Shown piece by piece: positions 34,745 to 47,325 of a stretch of 64,000 nt of DNA. The stretch comes from Stictocephala bisonia (lineage: Eukaryota > Arthropoda > Insecta > Hemiptera > Membracidae): the NCBI GenBank assembly GCA_035578905.1, contig JAQJVL010000031.1, forward strand, positions 3,563,316 through 3,627,315, given 5' to 3'. Numbering within the stretch: position 1 is the stretch's first letter; each line of letters starts with the position of its first letter. A model generated the notes under the pieces. The model saw only the letters and a list, made by a program, of their open reading frames with translations, did no database searches and was not told the origin of the DNA. The translations under genes were made by a program, and so were the position numbers.

Positions 34745-37700
34745 ACAAACAGTTACAATGTATTAATAATGAAACCCAGCTAGTCTGAGAAAGTCAAGAA
34801 TACAGCAAATTTTAACCGTAAATAAGAGTACATAAAATTTGAAGGTATGGCTGTCAGTTCCCAAAGTACTGAAACACAGCTGGCTTGGGGTCAATAATAC
34901 AGCACGTTCTGATCGTAAATACCAGTTTGTAAGATATAGGGCCGGACTGTTAGTTTCAAAAGTACTAAAACATAATTAGCCTGGGGTCAATCTTACAGCA
35001 CGTCCTGGCCGTAAATACCAGTTTGTAAGATATGAGGGCCGGACTGTTAGTTTCAAAAGTACTAAAACATAATTAGCCTGGGGTCAATCTTACAGCACGT
35101 CCTGGCCGTAAATACCAGTTTGTAAGATATGAGGGCCGGGCTGTTAGTTTCAAAAGTACTAAAACATAATTAGCCTGGGGTCAATCTTACAGCACGTCCT
35201 GGCCGTAAATACCAGTTTGTAAGATATGAGGGCCGGACTGTTAGTTTCAAAAGTACTAAAACATAATTAGCCTGGGGTCAATCTTACAGCACGTCCTGGC
35301 CATAAATACCAGTTTGTAAGATATGAGGGCCGGGCTGTTAGTTTCAAAAGTACTAAAACATAATTAGCCTGGGGTCAATCTTACAGCACGTCCTGGCCAT
35401 AAATACCAGTTTGTAAGATATGAGGGCCGGGCTGTTAGTTTCAAAAGTACTAAAATATAATTAGCCTGGGGTCAATCTTACAGCAGCACGTCCTGGCCGT
35501 AAATACCAGTTTGTAAGATATGAGGGCTGGGCTGTTAGTTTCAAAAGTACTAAAATATAATTAGCCTGGGGTCAATCTTACAGCAGCACGTCCTGGCCGT
35601 AAATACCAGTTTGTAAGATATGAGGGCAGGGCTGTTAGTATCAAAAGTACTAAAACATAATTAGCCTGGGGTCAATCATACAGCACGTCCTGGCCATAAA
35701 TACCAGTTTGTAAGATATGAGGGCCGGGCTGTTAGTTTCAAAAGTACTAAAATATAATTAGCCTGGGGTCAATCTTACAGCACGTCCTGGCCATAAATAC
35801 CAGTTTGTAAGATATGAGGGCAGGGCTGTTAGTATCAAAAGTACTAAAACATAATTAGCCTGGGGTCAATCTTACAGCACGTCCTGGCCATAAATACCAG
35901 TTTGTAAGATATGAGGGCAGGGCTGTTAGTATCAAAAGTACTAAAACATAATTAGCCTGGGGTCAATCTTACAGCACGTCCTGGCCATAAATACCAGTTT
36001 GTAAGATATGAGGGCAGGGCTGTTAGTTTCAAAAGTACTAAAACATAATTAGCCTGGGGTCAATCTTACAGCACGTCCTGGCCATAAATACCAGTTTGTA
36101 AGATATGAGGGCTGGGCTGTTAGTTTCAAAAGTACTAAAACATAATTAGCCTGGGGTCAATCTTACAGCACGTCCTGGCCATAAATACCAGTTTGTAAGA
36201 TATGAGGGCTGGGCTGTTAGTATCAAAAGTACTAAAATATAATTAGCCTGGGTCAATCTTACAGCACGTCCTGGCCATAAATACCAGTTTGTAAGATATG
36301 AGGGCTGGGCTGTTAGTTTCAAAAGTACTAAAACATAATTAGCCTGGGGTCAATCTTACAGCACGTCCTGGCCATAAATACCAGTTTGTAAGATATGAGG
36401 GCAGGGCTGTTAGTATCAAAAGTACTAAAACATAATTAGCCTGGGGTCAATCTTACAGCACGTCCTGGCCATAAATACCAGTTTGTAAGATATGAGGGCT
36501 GGGCTGTTAGTTTCAAAAGTACTAAAACATAATTAGCCTGGGGTCAATCATACAGCACGTCCTGGCCATAAATACCAGTTTGTAAGATATGAGGGCTGGG
36601 CTGTTAGTTTCAAAAGTACTAAAATATAATTAGCCTGGGGTCAATCTTACAGCACGTCCTGGCCATAAATACCAGTTTGTAAGATATGAGGGCCGGGCTG
36701 TTAGTTTCAAAAGTACTAAAATATAATTAGCCTGGGGTCAATCTTACAGCACGTCCTGGCCATAAATACCAGTTTGTAAGATATGAGGGCTGGGCTGTTA
36801 GTTTCAAAAGTACTAAAATATAATTAGCCTGGGGTCAATCTTACAGCACGTCCTGGACATAAATACCAGTTTGTAAGATATGAGGGCTGGGCTGTTAGTT
36901 TCAAAAGTACTAAAACATAATTAGCCTGGGGTCAATCATACAGCACGTCCTGGCCATAAATACCAGTTTGTAAGATATGAGGGCCGGGCTGTTAGTTTCA
37001 AAAGTACTAAAATACAATTAGCCTGGGGTCAATCTTACAGCACGTCCTGGCCATAAATACCAGTTTGTAAGATATGAGGGCCGGGCTGTTAGTATCAAAA
37101 GTACTAAAATATAATTAGCCTGGGGTCAATCTTACAGCACGTCCTGGCCATAAATACCAGTTTGTAAGATATGAGGGCCAGGCTGTTAGTTTCAAAAGTA
37201 CTAAAATATAATTAGCCTGGGGTCAATCTTACAGCAGCACGTCCTGGCCGTAAATACCAGTTTGTAAGATTTGAGGGCCGGACTGTTAGTTTCAAATATA
37301 CTGAAACACAGCTGGCCTGGGGTCAATACTATAGCAAGTTCTGACCGTAAATACTACTTTGTAAGATATTATGGCCGGGCTGTTAGTTTCAAAAGTACTA
37401 AAACCTAATTATCCTGGGGTCAATCATACAGCACGTCCTGGCCGTAAATACCAGTTTGTAAGATATGAGGGCCGGGCTGTTAGTTTCAAAAGTACTAAAA
37501 CCTAATTATCCTGAGGTCAATCGTACAGCAGCACGTCCTGGCCGTAAATTCTACTTTGTAATTAGGAGGGTCAGACAGTCAGTTTCCGAAGTACTGAAAC
37601 ACAGCTGGCCGGGGGTCAATATTACATCACGTTCTGACCGTAAATACCAGTTTGTATGATATGAGGGCCAGACTGTTAGTTTCAAAAGTACTGAAAGATA

Positions 37701-38510
37701 ATTAGCCTGGGGTCAATTATACAGTACGTCCTGGCTGTAAATATTACTTTGTAATTAGGAGGGTCAGACTGTCAGTTCTCGAAGTACTGAAACACAGCTG
37801 GCCGGGGGTCAATATTACATCACGTTCTGACCGTACATACCAGTTTTTAAGATATGAGGGCCAGGCTGTTAGTTTAAAAGTACTGAAAGATAATTAGCCT
37901 GGGGTCAATTATAGAGCACGTCTTGGCCGTAAATATTATTTTGTAATATAAGAGGGTCAGACTGTCAGTTCCCGAAGTATTGAAACACAGCTAGCCGGGG
38001 GTCAATATTACATCACGTTCTGACCGTAAATACTAGTTTGTAAGATATGAGGGCCAGGCTGTTAGTTTCAAAAGTACTGAAAGATAATTATCCTGGGGTC
38101 AATTATACAGCACGTCTTGGCCGTAAATATAACTTTGTAATGTAGGAGGGTCGGGCTGTCAGTTCTTAAAGTACCGAAACACAGCTGGCCTGGGGTCAAA
38201 ATTACAGCACGTTCTCACTGTAAATACCAATTTGTAAGCTATGAGGGTCAGGCTGTTAGTTTCAGAAGTACTGAAACCCAACTGGCCTTGGGTTAGTATT
38301 ATACCACGTTCTGGTCATAAATTCTAGTTTTTAATATATTAGGATCCGGCTGTGAGCTGCAGCAGTACCAAAATACAGCTGGCCTGGGGTTAATGTTACA
38401 TCATGGTTTGGCCATAAATACTAGTTTTAAGAAAAGCCACTCTGGCAGTTACTTAAGTACTAAAAACATATGGATTTGGATCAACATTACAATGCGTTCT
38501 AGTATAGTAC
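34745..38510. repeat. 97-bp satellite array (about 38 monomers)
   Basis: The unit reads TGAGGGCCGGGCTGTTAG, TTTCAAAAGTACTAAAAC, ATAATTAGCCTGGGGTCAAT, CTTACAGCACGTCCTGGCC and ATAAATACCAGTTTGTAAGA plus TA. TGAGGGCC recurs at 35033 and 35130. The core (about 34970-37250) is nearly uniform, with small variants (GGCCGT/GGCCAT, CCGG/CTGG/CAGG, an extra CAG in CAGCAGCACG). Both margins diverge: 34745-34930, and 37270-38510 with GAAACACAGCTGGCC and GTAATTAGGAGGGTCAGAC forms. This is the profile expected when homogenisation acts on the centre. A 64-codon frame at 37465-37659 is a by-product. Confidence 0.97.
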
Positions 38511-38584
38511 AGGTATTAATCCATAAAGCATCCACACAACGTGTTGTTTGATATCATTATCTTGTGATAAAGGGAGAAGGGATC

Positions 38585-38700
38585 TACTTGAGTGGATGGG
38601 TGAAAGTTACTGTAGCTCTGTACTTGTCTGGATGGGTGAGAGCCACTGTAGCACTGTACTTGTCTGGATGGGTGAGAGCCACTGTAGCACTGTACTTTCG
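38585..38700 (+). repeat. 36-bp minisatellite (locus 5)
   Basis: GATGGGTG recurs at 38595, 38631 and 38667, exactly 36 bp apart. The unit is TACTTGTCTGGATGGGTG followed by AGAGCCACTGTAGCACTG. The length is divisible by three, so it yields short frames on both strands. The unit fits the dispersed G-rich family (GTAC-GTG-T-GGGTG ... CCACTGTA). Confidence 0.85.
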
Positions 38701-40060
38701 TAAAACACTCTTTTTTGTCAATAATTTCAAAAACCTCCAGCACCTTCAACTTCCCTTGAGGGAATACTAGGTTTGAAGCAGGGGCTGTAAAGAGGAATTC
38801 TACTGAGGTTTAGTAAAGTAATGTTAAATAAAATTGAACTCGTCATAAACCCAGTTACATGTTGAACAATAATATCAGTTGTAGAAGAGTATTTATGGAA
38901 AACAATGAGTTTTAGGGATATTAAAATGGTCTACTAATATTAAGGGGGTGGGTCATTATTTCTATACAGCGATGTAAATGAAAAAGTGAGAGAAATTCCT
39001 TGCAAAATATCTTAGATATCACTGAGACTCTCCTATAGTATATTAAAGGCTCCAGACTGACATGTCAGCACTAGTAAATTAGGAATAATTAAACAGTGTA
39101 AATAAGAATGATTAAAAAGAACCGCTTTTAATCATAACTCAATAGCAAATGTAGTGATTTGTTACTGCAGTCAAATTTGCACAGACAATAAAAGTAAACG
39201 TATTTAATATGAATTCAATGTTATGTATATTTCATATTTGAAATATTGGTATATGTCAACACGGTTATATAAGTAATAATTTGTTGTAATAAAACTACAA
39301 ACAAACAGGTGACATAGTTTATATTTAAAAGGGTAATAAATACAGTTAAGAAAAAACAATTGTTTTTTATTACAATAACAACAGTATTGGATTGGAGCAG
39401 TAGATTTTTTTTACATTAAAAATGGATTTCCCATGGTGTGTACTTTAAAATTATTTCTGTGACAGCTTTTCCCTCAACTACAAAAAAAATTGTGAACAAA
39501 AACATTATTAAAATTTACCTATTTAACAGCATTAAATCTTCATGTCGTAATACTTTTAGTTGGAAACAATTTTTTTTCAAGGAATATTTAATGAATTGAG
39601 TTAAATATCATACACGCATGAAAATATTATTTATTATTTAGTTTAGTTCTAAAAAAATATTTATTGATTTTAAAAAATTATTTCTTGTTAGCACAGCTAA
39701 TCAATTATAAATTATACTTTGATTAATAATGATTTAAATTTATAAAGCCATGGGTAAAAAGTCTGATACCATTACATGAAAGAATCCAAAATTCATATTT
39801 TCGTACTTTTCTTTATTAGCCATTGTTCACAATGTTGTTATAAATAAAACTTTTGTCAATGTTCTCTACCGTAGTTTTTTAAACTTTTTAATCTCTACAC
39901 AACGTTTAAATCAATCAGGATTTAACTCAATCAGGAATTCAAATATCTGACTTCATTAAAAGCATATCTTATATCACGTGGTAAAGTTAGCGCTGAACAA
40001 CCACCTCTAACACCAACTTAATGACCACTAGATTAAGGCTGACTTACAAACCAGGACTGG
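38701..40060. other. AT-rich DNA, no gene recognised
   Basis: No repeat family or coding frame is recognisable. Confidence 0.5.
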
Positions 40061-40073
40061 GCAAGAGAGATTT

Positions 40074-40964
40074 GTATTAGAACCCTTAACTGATATCCGT
40101 GTTTTTGAAACACGCAACTGGTATCCTGGGGTGCCCGGACATCATATTTTAAAAATGTACAAATTGAGGACAAAACATTTACAATAATTTTTAAACATAT
40201 ATTTTTTTATATCTCTATTACAAATTACTACTAAAAAAAACTATGTATCAAAACAAAATCGAATTATAAAAAAAATTAAAAATCACAAATGATTTTGAAA
40301 CCATAATGCAGAATTTTGCTAAAATCCTTTCTAAATTTTACTTTCAAGTACTTTAAGAATAAAACTAAATATATATCACACAATCAAAGGGTTATTTTTC
40401 AACTTATTTAATTTAAATTTGTTACTTAAAACATAAAATCTACTCCCCACCTGAAATAATATACAAGAAAGTTCTTAAAATTTTAACTTTTATGTTTCAC
40501 ACAATTTGTAGTCTGTTAACAAAATAAATAAATACTTTCAGTTAAGGATTATCTTTAAAAATGCATATTTCTAATAAAAAAAATTCAGGTTTTTTTACAA
40601 AACTGAACATTTATTTAATTTATACACTCATTACAGAAAAGTATACTTCTGCAAATAATATTATTGCAAATAATATTATTGCAAATAATGCAGATTTTTT
40701 TATTTCTCTTCTCTAAACCTGGAATCAGTTATTTCTATTTACGGACATAAATGGTAACCTGGGCTGTCTCGCTAACCAAAACTTATATCTCAAAAGGAAA
40801 GATAGTTTTTAAAATATTTTATTTCATTGTATGTTTACGTTTTCTGATCTAGAGGTAAACCTAATTTATCATACAAATTAACTAACAATAGATATATGAA
40901 CATTAGGAAAGTTTAATTCGTGGGTTTTGAAACAACCAAGGTTACCAGTTAAGGGTTTTAATAT
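40074..40964. mobile_element. Possible 0.9-kb element with about 42-45 bp terminal inverted repeats
   Basis: The left arm GTATTAGAACCCTTAACTGA, TATCCGTGTTTTTGAAACAC (40074-40115) is inverted relative to the right arm at 40920-40964 (GTGGGTTTTGAAACAACC ... TTACCAGTTAAGGGTTTTAA). They agree at AACCCTTAACTG, TTTGAAAC and most flanking positions. A phrase near the left arm (GGTATCCTGGGGTGCCC, about 40120) has a weak partner at GGTAACCTGGGCTGTC (about 40752). The interior is AT-rich without a transposase frame. A non-autonomous DNA transposon is the simplest reading. Exact ends and target duplication are not clear. Confidence 0.45.
40665..40690. repeat. Short tandem of GCAAATAATATTATT
   Basis: Two full 15-bp copies and a partial third in a row. 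Confidence 0.8.
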
Positions 40965-40975
40965 AAAAGAGAGTT

Positions 40976-43530
40976 TGTAATGTGAAACCCATATTATTTG
41001 ACACACGTCACTATATATAAAAATAACTTATTAATTATGGAATATATCATTTAGTATGTGTGGATACAATTTGTTTAAATTAGGATTGCGCTTACGTTGT
41101 GACGCATGATTCTGGGTCGAAAAGTTGAACACATGTTGTGTCCCCCCTGAACCCTTACGACGTTTAGAAATGCAAATTACATGTGCGTAATAACAAAGCC
41201 CCAAATGGGTTTATCTGGGATTGGGTTCCTTTAAGGTATTACCAATATTTAATAAAAATAAAAATAATTGGACTTAAAACTTATATGAGCAAATTTTGAA
41301 AAACAAAAGGAATAGTAAAATTGTAATGAATTATATTTCATTTAATAAGTTTATTAAATAGTTTTCCTCACTTCCAAAATAATAAAAATTTAGGTTCAAT
41401 CTGTTGCACTGAGGCCACTGTAAATAAAAAGGCATTGTACAAGAGAATCATAAAAAAAATAATAATAATAATACAAACATTTACACTTCCATATATTGGT
41501 ACCAACACTATAAACGATATGACAATTTTAAATAATATATATAAAACTCTTAGGTTTTCTACTATAATAAATCAAAATGCCTTGTCGATTACTTAAACAC
41601 ACTGTCAGTTATTGTAATGTTTTTTTTTATTATTCACAACATTATAAGTAACGTCATGTTCACATTTACATTGAAAATTGCTCTAGACATTCAATTTAAT
41701 CCAACAAGCTTAATATTTATTTATTTCAATAATAATAATAATGCAACATAATAGGTTAATATACCCAATTACAATGTTCATTAATAAATTAAACTGCAAA
41801 ATTAAATGCAGCACTAAGAACCATGGAGAGAACCCGAAACTAACATGCATTAAGAGTCCATAATTCAACAGCAAACGTACAAAAATTATGTAATAAAAAT
41901 TTATCAATCGTCCAAAACAATACAAAATACAACTTATAATAAATCTAAAACAGTAATAGGCCTAACAGTAAATGAAATAACTAAGAAAAATAATAACTAA
42001 ACAGTACATAACAATTATATAACAAAGTACAACAACAACAATAATACAACAAAGTGAATTAAATATAAATATTATAGGTATTACTTAAACATTTTAGTTT
42101 ATTAACTTAATTGGTATATTGTACAAAACAAATTTTAAAATTTTCGAAAACACTGGTGGGTCATAAATTAAGAGTAAATATACTCTTAAACGCTGCAAAG
42201 ATAAGTAATGAGAAAGGGGCATATTAACGGAGACAATAATCTTGGCGTAAGTTCCGTGGACTTAATTAATCTTCATAACATGAACACCTGAATTGAAATA
42301 ATGAAATAGTTTCTTAGTATATTTTACCCTAAATAAGACACATTCGCTTTATATTCTTTATAATATGTGGTTTTTTCGTCATTTGTTTATTTACATACAA
42401 TATAATTGTTCGTATATCCCTAAGAGCAAATATAAATAAAAATTATCCATTAAAAATCTGGATAGAGATTACTTCTTTCTCACTGAAATCGACACGTTTT
42501 TAACATTCGGCGTTCTTTTTTTAGTAAATTAATTAATTTTAAATTGTTTGGTTACTATTCTATTATTTATTAGTCATCATTTAATCAATATTCTTCGTTG
42601 CATGTGAACCTTAAACTATGGAACATTATGTTAGAGTTCATTTTATCTTAATATGCAGGGTAACTTAATATTTATCATAGGTATCATTTTTCTTTGTGCA
42701 TGACAAGCAAGTTTTATATAAAACTGCTTGTATTAGCTCGAATACGTTAAACATTCCCTCAAATAGCAAAACACTTAGTAATTATTGCTTAGCTGTTATT
42801 TTATGTACAATTATACGAATGTTTTAAAATGTTTAATCAGTAATAACATATAAAGCAGGTACAAAACGTAATTTACTTCTTTACAAGAATATGAATATCA
42901 CTGTGATTGATAACGAAATGGTTGGTTGAATAGTTACTGCCAGAAAACATGACATGTGTCATATACCTGCATTCCCTGACATAAGCAGGATCTACACCAA
43001 TGGCAACTGAAATCCTGATTGCATTCCCATTTGAGGTAGTAATAGAGGTTGAAAAATATTATAATCAGTTTTTGTATTTATTGAATGATAAAAATCATTT
43101 TATAAAATAAAATGTATCACAATAAGATTTAACTTTTATATTATGCATTTAGTACTTTTTAACACGTAAACTTTATGTAGATTTTTGTTCAAAGAGTTTG
43201 TGAAGTTAATGTTACTATAAATTACTGTTCATATAATTAATTATCCTTTTCCGAGGAATTTTATTATTTGGTAATAAAATTACAAAGTAATAACATAAAT
43301 ATAAGCCAGCTGTTTGTGCTTTATGGAATTAAATAAACTGTCATACTGTTAAAGTAATAACTTTTAATATATTTATGTGGTTTAATCTCTGAACATCTAT
43401 GTTATAAACTGAAAAATAATTATTAAATTGCGGAATATTAAAATTAGTAATTGGTTTTGTGATAGAAACTAATTTGGATTTTACTTGTATAAATATGTTA
43501 GAAGTAATTTTACCTGAATATATTATTGCT
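40976..43530. other. Long AT-rich stretch, no gene recognised
   Basis: About 2.5 kb with no sustained frame. The 71-codon minus-strand frame at 41710-41925 is rich in L, I and F, and I treat it as compositional. Confidence 0.5.
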
Positions 43531-43532
43531 TA

Positions 43533-43610
43533 AGAGCCCTCTCTGACACTAGATCTGGAACAAAATACTAAATGGTGACTTCCAAACTATCACCAGTGAC
43601 AGCGTGGAGA
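43533..43610 (-). mobile_element. Second, partial copy of the 5S-like SINE family
   Basis: AGAGCCCTCTCTGACACTAG, then AATGGTGACTTCCAAACTAT and CACCAGTGACAGCG parallel 33368-33440 (GAAGCCCTCTATAACACTTA, then AGGGTGACTACCGAACCACA and ACCAGTGACCGGGC). This copy lacks the 5S-like part. Two copies of the same flank at distant sites support a dispersed repeat. Confidence 0.5.
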
Positions 43611-44159
43611 TAGTAATAATATACATATATTATTATTATTATTTAAAAAAATATATCAACCCATCCTATGGTATAGCTTAAATGTGTTTAAAAAAAATAA
43701 ATATGATATAAACCTATAACACGGTCAAGGGTTTGGTACGCAATATTGACTGTATTAAAACTAAATACCATAATTATTTTATATGAAAAAAATTGTATGA
43801 TAGCTCAAAAGAGTACACTAGAATATAAACTATCTAGCGGTAAACACCTGAGTTGTATTCACGTATCTTTGGGTTTGGGATTACCGAGATTGTTGCAGCT
43901 ATAGTCCAACCGTTCTAACTTAACCTCTAAGGTATGCGGGCTAAACTGGAAAATTGACATAGGCAACCTTACGCCGCACCCAGGCCACCCTTCTCTAATT
44001 TCAAATCCGGTGACTCACAAATGGGGAGAATGTAGGAAGGTATAAATGTATTTTCGTTAGTGAGAGTTAAAATATGTTTAGTGTTTAACTGGGAATTACT
44101 TCTTTTACTGTTTAAAAATATCAAAAAACGAAGTCAATGTGATAATTTTAACTTATCAG
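43611..44159. other. Mixed-composition DNA, nothing recognised
   Basis: The region 43850-44040 is less AT-rich than its surroundings but has no open frame, box B or repeat partner that I can identify. Confidence 0.4.
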
Positions 44160-44278
44160 GCCCTAGTTTTGATTTATCTAGTGATATCACGGATATACCA
44201 GAAACAAAATGGTCATGGGACAGAAAGGAGCCAAGCGCTCAGGATGTACAATGTTGCCATGTTGTGCTCCCCTCAGAG
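44160..44278 (+). other. Candidate 119-bp exon, unknown gene
   Basis: The segment is bounded by an acceptor (TTTTAACTTATCAG) and a strong donor (CAGAG/GTAAAG). Two frames are open throughout. One gives PSFDLSSDITDIPETKWSW and DRKEPSAQDVQCCHVVLPSE; the other gives YQKQNGHGTERSQALRMYN. Base composition is more balanced than the flanks. The first frame extends upstream to an ATG at 44060 through a hydrophobic AT-rich stretch that I doubt is coding. I recognise no domain. This is one of the better exon candidates, though still unproven. Confidence 0.35.
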
Positions 44279-44280
44279 GT

Positions 44281-45260
44281 AAAGTTATAACGGCTGGACT
44301 ATAGTGGTTATAATTTTGACTGTTGTTGACAACTACTTCTAAACATTGTATTTAAATTAAATATTTCTTACACTTACTTAAGCTTAGACTTAACAAAGTT
44401 AAAAGTAACTGCTCAGTTATTTATCATTAGATATTTTTTTACTTTTTAATAATTAATATACTGTTAAATTATCAATAATATTAAAAAACGATTTGTTAAA
44501 TTTTAATGCTAGTATTAAATTATAAATATGTTTATATCACAGGTGTACAACTTGATATAGTATTTCAAATGAACATATCAATGGTGTTTTATAATGTATG
44601 ATTGTAGCAAATTATTTCAAAGCTTAATGACTCTTAACGAAATAAATATTGTCCAACTGGTTTTCTAAAGTTAGTCTCGGTATGATATTATAACCTTGGT
44701 CATAGGCTCTCTTGATGATTTATCATTCCCACTCACGTTTTAGGCTAGATTAGGTAATATATATGTAAATGAGGCGCGGAACCTACCTTTGATGTTTTAG
44801 GAGGAACTCTACGTGTTTAGATGAAAAAGAGGACTGCTCTAACAGCATAGTTAAAATGAGAGATTCAGCTTAAATGTTCATATAATTATCAAGATTTATA
44901 AGTTTTAATGGTGAAAGTTTTATATAAATTTAATGTAAAAGCTTTAATTAAAAATATTATATTTATTTTGTGGAGGCAACGTTAAGTATTTATCCGGAAA
45001 ATTTCTGACCTAACAGTTGTATAATTACTATAAAAGGTAACTTTAATAGGTTTTCTATGTGATTGGAAAGCATGTGCCTGTTATTTATTTAAATACTAAC
45101 ATTCTGCTGAACTACAGTTTCAAACTAAGGGCTATTTAATCGACAGTTCGAAGCCTTCCTTACTAAGACACTATGCCAGCAATTTTGTCTCAAGAAAATA
45201 GCCCATTCGCATTGACTGGGAACTGAAATGTGGAATAAAATGTAATTTAATATGTTTTAG
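44281..45260. other. AT-rich DNA, no gene recognised
   Basis: No supported frame or repeat. Confidence 0.5.
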
Positions 45261-45349
45261 AACAAAATATGGAAAATATTTATCATTTTAAGGAATGCGG
45301 CACTTTTAGTAACCTATTAAATATCGTCGGAAATCAGATATTGTTACAG
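45261..45349 (+). other. Candidate 89-bp exon
   Basis: An acceptor (TTTAATATGTTTTAG) and a consensus donor (ACAG/GTAAGAAG) bound 89 bp. One frame is open for 29 codons (ENIYHFKECGTFSNLL continuing to NIVGNQILLQ). Its phase does not join directly to the 44160-44278 candidate in either open frame, which weakens the case for a shared transcript. Confidence 0.25.
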
Positions 45350-45704
45350 GTAAGAAGGGGAGACCAACTTATGTGATGGGCAGAGCAAGTATAGTGAATG
45401 TGGTATTGTTTGCTTCTAGATGGTAGGTCTAGACAACCCAGATGAACAATTCCAAAAGGTTAGTCAAAATGGCGATGGTGGAATGAGGGGAGGGACAAAG
45501 TGTAATAAAATACTCTCAGCCTATTAGAGAAAGCGTTGATGAGGCGATACACAGAAGAATATAGAGGCGATTGTTTGAGGTGCATTATAATGGCTGAGCA
45601 AATAAGTTTATGATTACATAGCTCATGTAATAGCTTACTTCTTCTAGTATTTTAGGTACAGTATTAGTGTAGTCTCTGCATTTAAATTAAGCATACTCCT
45701 AATA
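45350..45704. other. Mixed-composition DNA, nothing recognised
   Basis: Purine-rich text near 45350-45620 is less AT-rich than average, with stops in all frames on the plus strand. No family is recognised. Confidence 0.4.
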
Positions 45705-45875
45705 AAAATACTTTATTTTATAAAATAAAATAAAGTATTTTATTTTATTTTAATAATATATATATTTATTATTAAAATAAAATAAATAATAAAATTTATT
45801 ATTTATTTTATTAATAAATAAAAAATTTTTTATAAAATCTTTATTATTTATAATAAAGATTTTATTATAAATCAG
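45705..45875. repeat. Cluster of nested A/T palindromes
   Basis: Several consecutive inverted repeats made almost only of A and T: AAAATACTTTATTTTA with TAAAATAAAGTATTTT; ATTTTATTTTAATAATA with TTATTATTAAAATAAAAT; AATAATAAA with a TTATTATTT-type partner; and AAAATCTTTATTATTTA with TAATAAAGATTTT. They overlap and share arms, which suggests repeated fold-back or template switching. Confidence 0.75.
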
Positions 45876-46110
45876 GAGACATACTTTATAAAATCAGAAA
45901 GAAATGATAAACTATTAAATAACGATGAAAGACCTATCTTAAATTCTAGACTAATTAATTTAATTACAAAAAAGTCAACATAATTTTTACTTTTTTTCTC
46001 TTTGATTCTCTCACATGTTTTTCTCACCATTTAAATTTTGTTAAATAGTCAGATGTTTTTCATTTATTTATTTTTCTAATTGTAAAAAAATAATAATTTT
46101 TATTTACACA

Positions 46111-46200
46111 TAACCTGAAGATGGAAGCTTTGCTTTCGAAAACGTTTGTGTTGTAATAAATTTTATATTGGATTTACGATCTATGAATTGTGTTATCTTA
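46111..46200 (+). mobile_element. PLE-like tail with CTGAAGA-hairpin-GAAAACG motif
   Basis: CTGAAGA (46115-46121) is followed by one T, a 6-bp hairpin GGAAGC-TTT-GCTTTC (46123-46137, one G-T pair), GAAA and ACG. The following GTTTGTGTTGTAATAAA is typical of the ends of Penelope-like and related retroelements as I know them. The layout recalls the hammerhead-type ribozyme motifs reported in PLE terminal repeats, but the extra T before the stem departs from the canonical core. No coding part is adjacent. Confidence 0.4.
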
Positions 46201-47325
46201 TAAAGCATACTCCTGTTTATTTTTTTAACCCATATATTTAGCATGTATCTTTATTCTATATGCTTGATAATTATAAATTACGTCATATCAATGATTAAAT
46301 CAACTAACGCAATAAATTGTTAAAACGCTGGTAGTAGATTTTATAACTACAACTTTCATTCTTATACATGACTTAAGTTGCCATAATCCTTTATGTACTT
46401 GCATTTATTCTCTTGTATTTATAAGATAGATTTGAAGATCGGTATTTATGAACCAGTTATCTTTAGTATTAGATAAATAATTTATATCAAGTTTTATCAT
46501 TTCAGAATAATCATTCTAACCCTATATTTTTGTTTTATTTCTAAACATGAATCGCATTAGAAGTCCCAGTTCTATTAAAGAATATTATTCCAAAATAATG
46601 TAAGATTTATAAGTCTTAATATGCCTTTTTGCATAACGTAAAACTTCGAAATCCGGCAATAAATTCTTCTTAAATGCTGTATAAAGGTTAAAATGACGTA
46701 TGAGCCGCCTTAGTGGTACGTTATAAGTTAATGTATGACCCGTGCTTGGAAGGTAATTAACGGTGTGAATAACGTAAGCTCAGTCTCAACAGCCCTTACT
46801 ATGTATTAAGGGCTTAAATAAGATTTACGATGCTTTCACATGTGCCATAATGTCTTCCACCTGAAAGCACGTTGTAAGGCCTTACTCTTAACAAAAATAT
46901 TCTTGTTTCTATTTATGATACCAGATTATTTAACCAACCTTTTGAAGAATACTGCAAAATATAACTTTTAATATTCAAGAAACAAACATAAATTTAATTA
47001 ATAGCAGGATAAATTAGTATTTTCATAATCATTGTGAATTTTTGAAGCATTGAGTGATATTACTACCATTCATTAATCAGTACTATTAAAGTATTTTATA
47101 AATAACTTCTGCTCTAAAAATAGTATGACATTTGTAGGAAGAAGACAGTGCTATCAATGGCTATATTACTTGTAAATGAGGAGGATATTACAGGAAAAAT
47201 TAAAAAACTTCCAGCAAAAATATTAAAGAAATTCAAGTTAATTTTAAAATTAATAGTAAAGAAATAATTTAAGCATAATCTTAGCAATAAATATATTTAA
47301 TCGTTTTATCTTCTCGTACTAAAAT
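46201..47325. other. AT-rich DNA, no gene recognised
   Basis: A more balanced patch at about 46680-46890 includes a small hairpin (AGCCCTTA...TAAGGGCT, about 46791-46814). Nothing identifiable. Confidence 0.45.

Noticed and set aside
38516..38770. Frames on both strands with 12-residue repeats
   Set aside because: They result from a three-copy 36-bp minisatellite, whose length happens to be divisible by three.
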